Shown piece after piece: positions 7,648-11,539 of a stretch of DNA of 11,539 nucleotides. The translations under genes and the position numbers were made by a program. How positions within the stretch are numbered: the first letter of the stretch is position 1; each line of letters begins with the position of its first letter. Origin of the DNA: Phlegmacium glaucopus (Eukaryota; Basidiomycota; Agaricomycetes; Agaricales; Cortinariaceae); the NCBI GenBank assembly GCA_015039465.1, contig MU130523.1:5010-16548 (forward strand). The letters run 5' to 3'. A model generated the notes under the pieces. The model ran no database searches and was not told the origin of the DNA. It saw only the letters and a program-made list of their open reading frames with translations.

Positions 7648-7740
7648 AGTGTCACAGTAACGCTACCTGAAAACCACTTAATGCTATAGAGTGCTATATT
7701 GACTGCTTGGATATAGTTAGTAGAAATTATGAATGAAATT

Positions 7741-7805
7741 TAAAAACAAAAAAAAAAAAACAAAAAAAACCCATACTTGATAGCCAGCCGTTGTTGTTGT
7801 TGTTG
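7741..7805 (+). repeat. A-rich run followed by GTT microsatellite
   Basis: Two A-runs separated by single C bases (7741-7769) are followed after about 20 bp by five TTG triplets (7791-7805). These are simple repeats with no other visible meaning. Confidence 0.85.
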
Positions 7806-8157
7806 CCGTTGTCATCGTCATCGCTCGGTCCTTGGGTAGTGGTAGTAGCCAGTGTCGTTTGTCCTCCTTGTTGACATGTTGATGTCATCATTGTGGCCAT
7901 TGATGTGGTTGTTAGCAGGTGACATGAGGGTGGTTGTCGTTGCGTGGTGGTGTGGTGAGGTTGAAACGTTGAAGTTGAATGTTTAGTAATTTTTTGTCGT
8001 GCACGGACTTTGTTTAGGGCTGGTTTATTTAACTTAATGAAAAAATATTATCTATGTCACCATGTGACAAAGCTGTGAGTAGTGTGATAGCGTAACAAAG
8101 TAATGCTGGACAGCACAGCAAGCATGGCATGGATGCTATAGAACTATAACCGACTAT

Positions 8158-8178
8158 AAATTGAGTAATGTGACTATG

Positions 8179-8209
<31 letters not shown>

Positions 8210-8224
8210 GTAATGTGACTATGA
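8158..8224 (+). repeat. Poly(A) tract bounded by 19-22-bp direct repeats
   Basis: TTGAGTAATGTGACTATGA occurs at 8161-8179 and again, without mismatch, at 8206-8224. A run of 27 A residues (8179-8205) separates the copies. Because AAA also precedes the left copy, the direct repeat could be as long as 22 bp. The structure resembles the product of target-primed reverse transcription in which only the poly(A) tail was inserted. A local duplication with A-run expansion is the alternative. Confidence 0.75.
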
Positions 8225-8233
8225 GAAACTATA

Positions 8234-8315
8234 ACATGACTGTGACTATCTATGGGAAACTATGAGTTTGGGTGACATGACTGTGATGATCTATGGGAAA
8301 TTCCTGAATTTGCTG
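8234..8315 (+). repeat. Two-copy 41-bp tandem repeat
   Basis: Copies start at 8234 and 8275. Both begin ACATGACTGTGA and share ATCTATGGGAAA, then diverge. It is probably an old local duplication. Confidence 0.7.
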
Positions 8316-8394
8316 ATGTAAATTTATGGAAAATTAGCATATATAATGGATTTTTATATTCTTTTCATTTAAGTTACTTCTTTTTACTTATAAG

Positions 8395-8710
8395 GTGTCC
8401 TACAGGTGCTCTTGAGGCCCCGCAGGGCCCCGCGAGCAAAAAAAAATAGAAATAGCCATATTTATATGCCATATCCGCATCCGGATAGAAATTGGCCAAA
8501 ACTGTCCGGATAAAAATTGGAAAATTTTTGACTTTTCGGATACGGGGTCTGAGGGTATATTCAGGGGTCCTGTCTTACGTCTGAATGTGTCTGGCCTATC
8601 AGACACGGAGATCATTCGCAAGGCCCAATCCAGACATAAGGCACATATAAGGCAAACAAGTCCAAGTAAGCCTCAATAAGGCAATATGCTATAATCTATT
8701 TTCCTGATGG
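8395..8710. other. TATCCG-rich stretch, probable element remnant
   Basis: I see no gene. TATCCG/CGGATA-type motifs cluster at 8468-8545, including the palindrome ATCCGGAT. A perfect hairpin GTGTCTG / CAGACAC occupies 8587-8606 with a 6-base loop. AAGGC motifs recur from 8637 to 8682. TTTTCCTGAT near 8700 matches the end of the 945-bp element and may be a remnant of a related copy, but no partner end is visible. Confidence 0.35.
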
Positions 8711-9414
8711 CATAGGCCAACTTTTGGCGAACATATACTACGCCTTGTGTTTAACGTGACAGCTCGCGTGGTCGTTTGATCGGATAAGAGATATATTTTG
8801 CAAAAAAACTACAGCATCATAGCCTGACGAGGAAGCCTAACCTCTCGCAGATAAATGAGATTGTTGATCATTGCCCAAAATCGAAGGCACAAATCTTTAC
8901 TTAGTAAGATACGGCTGGATCTTCCATTTGATTTATATTGGAACTGTAATCACTCCACAGCGCGTAAACTCCCCGCGAAGTCCCGCCTTATTGGTGGCGA
9001 ACTTGAGGAGCGGTGGCCGAGCCGGAGAGACGTAGTATACACCGCATACCATGACTGAATACAATCTCATACTGATCGATATGCTCGAGTCGATGTTCAC
9101 GCATACCTGAACATAGAACTTCTATATTCCGATGAATACTAGTATGTCGAAAGGGTGCAGACGGCGGTAATGGAACACAATAGATGAGATTCACTAGATA
9201 GTACACGATCTCGTATAGAAAGAAATGCTTGAACGAAAGACATATCGTATACGAGGCGAAGGGCTAATAGGTGAGATGATCGTGATATTGCCAATGAGAC
9301 TGCAAGTTCCCCCGCTCAGCCACATTGGCAACCCCACGACAAGAGAAAGAAAAATATAGTACATCGGGCTAGGTTGAGCTACACCGTGACATAGGTCTTA
9401 TCTGATTTGATATC
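8711..9414. other. Intergenic stretch, no gene seen
   Basis: Short frames on both strands have no motif, and I could not build a spliced model. A 9-bp inverted repeat (TTGCCAATG at 9288-9296, CATTGGCAA at 9323-9331) is present. CpG frequency is clearly higher than in the transposon to the left. The part nearest 9414 is expected to hold the 3' untranslated region of the minus-strand beta-trefoil gene. Confidence 0.45.
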
Positions 9415-10058
9415 TTAGGCCTGGCGATATCCTGGGCATCCGGGTGCAGCGGGGCCAGCCACGTTACTGAAGTCTCCATCACTACTAGAGCCTGCATCAG
9501 GGTAGTCCTGCAACATCCATTGTTCCTTCTGCCCTAGATAATTAGCCACAAGGACCCGGGTATGGTCATCGCCTGATGGTAAACTGGCAACAGTTCCAAC
9601 ATTGGCGATTTGAAGCCTGAGAAGACATGAGTTCCGCGCAGTACAAAGTGAAAGCTGGCTCGGCTCCTACTTATAATAACCTTTCTCCGCGTCAACCTCT
9701 ACGATATCCCACGACCGTGGGTCGTCGGCTGTGGTTATGAGGTACGTTCCATCACTGCTAACGGACAAATACCCCCCGCCGCCAGTGTGATTCTGGAAGG
9801 TGTAGAAGTCGCCCTTCACCGCTACAGTCCACTAAAGATCGGGGTTTGTAAGGTTAAATTCACATTCGGATGGACTTACCCTTTGGGTGCATTCTGTGTG
9901 GAGAGGGTGGAGCTCTTCAACAATAACTACACAAAGTCACAAGGTGAGTTTAGCTGGGGACAATGCATTAAGAGAAATAAACAACCTTGGCTTGAGTTAA
10001 TGATGGCTACATTCGGGAAGGCGACAGATACGAGGCGTTTCTCGCCAGTCAAAGACAT
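9415..10058 (-). CDS. Beta-trefoil (ricin-B-lectin-like) protein, 160 aa, four exons
   Basis: On the minus strand the ATG at 10058 opens a spliced frame of 483 nt ending in TAA at 9417-9415. Exons are 10058-9986, 9926-9880, 9831-9671 and 9616-9415. Introns are 59, 48 and 54 bp, with GTTGTT/GTGTAG, GTAAGT/TTTAG and GTAGGA/CTCAG ends, and every join keeps frame. The 160-residue product shows three similar subdomains, each ending in a Trp in a QxW-like setting: TQRWTV (Trp41), PRSWDIV (Trp81) and KEQWML (Trp127). The second contains FYTFQN and GYLSVSSDGTYL, typical beta-trefoil strands. There is no signal peptide, fitting cytoplasmic mushroom lectins, which bind glycans and are often defence proteins. 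Sugar specificity cannot be read from sequence, and a trefoil protease inhibitor is possible. A stop just upstream of ATG supports the start. The Gly/Ser/Pro-rich tail after residue 135 is unusual. Confidence 0.68.
9617..9670 (-). other. Intron 3 of the beta-trefoil gene (54 bp)
   Basis: Reading from 9670 down, GTAGGA is the donor and TTCTCAG the acceptor. It splits the Lys codon AA|G in Y-Y-K-L-Q-I-A-N. Without removal, the frame meets TAG two bases after the donor. Confidence 0.65.
9832..9879 (-). other. Intron 2 of the beta-trefoil gene (48 bp)
   Basis: Donor GTAAGT, a consensus fungal site, and acceptor ATCTTTAG. The join places Gln-Arg directly before Trp, reconstituting the first QxW-like motif. 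Confidence 0.7.
9927..9985 (-). other. Intron 1 of the beta-trefoil gene (59 bp)
   Basis: Donor GTTGTT is weak. The acceptor is TTGTGTAG, with CTAAAC as a possible branch point. The join gives N-S-S-Q-V-I-V-E in frame; the unspliced frame ends at a stop in this intron. Confidence 0.55.
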
Positions 10059-10102
10059 CCTGTAGGATTAGAGCAGGCTCTGCAGTCTGGAATGGAAAAT
10101 AG

Positions 10103-10443
10103 AGAGGCTCTTATACTAGGCGCCTGGCGACTCCATTTGGAAGTACAAGCACACGTCAAAAAACATTCGTGCAAGATAAGGATGGCCTGGATTTGTCCCA
10201 CGGTCCTTATGCTTCCTTTTCACCAGAAATGGACCTTGAAACAATCCTATTTGAACAGTCAGCTTGTGCTTCCATTGGGGCTTTCAAACCTTCGACCCGC
10301 TGTTCCGGAGTCTGGAAAAACAAAGCAACCACGAAGTTATTGAAAATGTGCGCTAATTGGAGACCCATGCGGTGGAATTGAAAGATATCGATGAGGAAGA
10401 AAGAGACCTGATTTTCAGTCAAAATTGTCTACTAAGACATTGA
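10103..10443 (+). pseudogene. Unidentified frame-broken plus-strand reading frame
   Basis: The frame is open from 10103 to the TGA at about 10379 and includes KTFVQDKDGLDLSHGPYASF and TTKLLKMCANWR. Around 10363 a second frame continues for 26 codons (HAVELKDIDEEERDLIFSQ) to TGA at 10441. A single missing base would join them. The combined stretch of about 112 codons has protein-like composition, but I recognise no family and no start codon is secure. It overlaps the promoter region of the divergent beta-trefoil gene, which weakens the case. It may be a gene relic or chance. Confidence 0.3.
10108..10115 (-). promoter_or_regulatory. TATA-like element upstream of the beta-trefoil gene
   Basis: TATAAGAG on the minus strand lies about 50 bp before the ATG at 10058. 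A pyrimidine-rich stretch (CTCTCTATTTTCC) follows it, a common fungal core-promoter arrangement. Transcription would be expected to start roughly 20-30 bp before the ATG. No experimental support can be read from sequence. Confidence 0.4.
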
Positions 10444-10898
10444 ATAATTTGGATACAAGTTATAAGATACTTAGGGCTGTTACAAGGTGGTTTGCACAAA
10501 AAATTCGCAGCAATATTTGATGTGGCTGAGAGTCACATTTCCACGCGAGTACCCCAGAAAGCGATCGATGATTGACACTGACAGCCCAGACTGCGGCTCC
10601 ACAAATCGATCGATGATTGACAGCTCTTCTTGTGGCGCAATCTTATCTTATCCAGGGAGGCCTTGCATCAGTCATCGTGAAATTCACTAGACATTTTTCG
10701 GTGGCCAGAGTAAACTTCCGGCTCGAAGGAAGCATGAGAGTCAAAGAAACAATTGTTTCGACAATCAATGAAATTTTCAAACTTGCGCACAGTGCCCACG
10801 ACTAGGGCTGCGCACCTTGACCGTATTGTACGGCATGGACGGTGCCATAATATGGCTACCGTACACGTGCGTTCTAGGTCAGGTTACGAGTTCCATTC
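10444..10898. other. Stretch without a supported gene
   Basis: Only short overlapping frames occur and no motif is visible. A 16-bp direct repeat (listed separately) is the single clear structure. CpG frequency is normal. Confidence 0.4.
10562..10622 (+). repeat. 16-bp direct repeat CGATCGATGATTGACA, 45-bp period
   Basis: Identical copies at 10562-10577 and 10607-10622 are separated by 29 bp. Each contains the palindromic CGATCG/ATCGAT core. The copies could be protein-binding sites or the footprint of a small duplication. Confidence 0.75.
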
Positions 10899-11539
10899 AT
10901 GGACTTCGTTCTCTTACCAGGTGGCGTTTTTTCAGGGCGTCACGGTGCCTTAGCTTTCAAACGCCGACTTGTTGCGTTCCTGGCACTGTCTATCAGCCTC
11001 GTGGGGCTACACCGCCAAATGTATGAGACAACGTTTTGTAGTTTCATGGGAATGTATGTCAATTCACGTGAGTCAGATATGAACACAGCTGATGTTCATG
11101 TACCTGTCACATACACGATCACAGGTGAGCTGCCGGCGGAACCCTTTTTCGCTTCGACCGCCCCAAATCATTGGGAATTTCTGAACCGATTTCAGTTGCC
11201 GCTACATGATTTACCTCCAGGTCATTGCGTGATTCAGACGTCGTGACCACTCGGGAACTTGTGTCTGTGCAGTGTCCACACTACCTTTGCCAATTTCTGA
11301 CGTTTTATTGTTCTGTTCATCTGATGTGGTAAGTAAAGTTCATTGTATGTCAAAGTTAATCATACAACTCACGCTGTCGTTGGTTGAAGGTGCTTCTTGC
11401 ATGATTGGAACAAGTTCCGTCCCAAATTTCGCATAGAAGCAACTTTATCCCGCATTCCTGGCATCTCAGAGTCTTCGCCTACACTCACCACACCATCCAG
11501 GTCTTCACTTCCGCCCCCGAAATCGCCACTCTCTGAATT
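10899..11539 (+). pseudogene. Degenerate gene-like region, possibly fungal secreted/membrane protein relic
   Basis: The frame open to the TGA at 11244 includes PVTYTITGELPAEPFFAST, NHWEFLN and LHDLPPGHCVIQ. By eye this order (an F-x-F-x-G-like strand, a T-Y-x-I-D/T-G strand, then P-L-x-x-G-x-H) resembles extracellular domains of agaricomycete single-pass membrane proteins. A second frame continues the pattern (LPISDVLLFCSSDV) up to a GTAAGT donor at about 11330. A Ser/Thr/Pro-rich frame then runs from about 11413 to the window edge. At least one frameshift and no secure start argue for a relic, unless introns I could not place explain it. The family resemblance is uncertain. Confidence 0.25.

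Larger units (their letters stand above)
7550..8394. other. Non-coding repeat-rich stretch after the transposase gene
   Basis: I find no supported gene here. The stretch holds a strong hairpin, an A-rich run with a GTT microsatellite (7741-7805), a poly(A) tract with flanking direct repeats, and a 41-bp tandem repeat. The motif GGACAGCAC occurs at 7597 and again at 8108. The 3' end of the surrounding transposon should lie in or near this interval, but I could not identify its terminal repeat. Confidence 0.5.

Noticed and set aside
13..8688. AAGGCAATATG shared by the window start (13-23) and 8678-8688 as possible ends of one large element
   Set aside because: An 11-mer match is expected several times by chance in a window this long, and flanking bases do not extend it.
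9004..9090. tRNA-like A-box (GGTGGCCGAGCCGG)
   Set aside because: The start resembles a Ser/Leu tRNA, but no B-box, anticodon arm or pairing acceptor stem follows at the right distance.
9787..10065. 92-codon plus-strand open frame
   Set aside because: It is antisense to the four-exon beta-trefoil gene, which has three frame-keeping introns and recognisable subdomains.

Overview
The window looks like a fungal nuclear contig, most likely from an agaricomycete (mushroom-forming basidiomycete). Introns are short (about 48-89 bp) with GT/AG ends and some CTAAT-like branch points. Transposon DNA is strongly depleted in CpG. One gene encodes a small single-domain beta-trefoil protein like those of mushroom fruit bodies. 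There are no prokaryotic features. Roughly the left three quarters is a nest of decayed mobile elements; the right quarter is CpG-normal, gene-like DNA.

Layout: 1-1736 holds no convincing gene. It has two short-unit tandem arrays and a pair of 108-bp inverted arms (101-208 and 1391-1498), possibly a fold-back or non-autonomous element. 1805-7549 (+) is a broken, intron-containing gene for a DDE-type transposase that I place, by motif, nearest the P-element/THAP9-like RNase-H group. It can be followed piece by piece from an acidic/low-complexity N-terminus and a zinc-finger-like segment, through D, D and E catalytic candidates, to a lysine/glutamate-rich C-terminus. At least eight in-frame stops and three frame breaks disable it.

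Two other elements sit inside its coding sequence. At 2724-3668 is a 945-bp element with short inverted ends, phased 10-bp subterminal arrays and a 4-bp target duplication. At 4996-5548 is a 553-bp hAT-type MITE with TAGTG termini and a perfect 8-bp target duplication. In both cases reading across the flanks resumes the same frame, so the insertions are precise and later than the gene. The MITE is CpG-rich (23 in 553 bp by my count) while the adjacent host exon/intron is almost CpG-free (4 in 568 bp). This suggests the host copy had decayed before the MITE arrived.

7550-8710 is non-coding mobile-element debris: a hairpin, A-rich and GTT runs, a poly(A) tract bounded by 19-22-bp direct repeats, a 41-bp tandem repeat and a TATCCG-rich stretch. 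8711-9414 shows no gene. 9415-10058 (-) is a four-exon gene for a 160-residue beta-trefoil (ricin-B-lectin-like) protein with a TATA-like element about 50 bp upstream; it is the only apparently intact gene. To its right are a frame-broken plus-strand reading frame (10103-10443) and a degenerate plus-strand gene-like region (about 10899-11340, possibly continuing to the window end), neither firmly identified.

There is no operon or functional cluster. The window is best read as the edge of a transposon island next to a gene-bearing segment.
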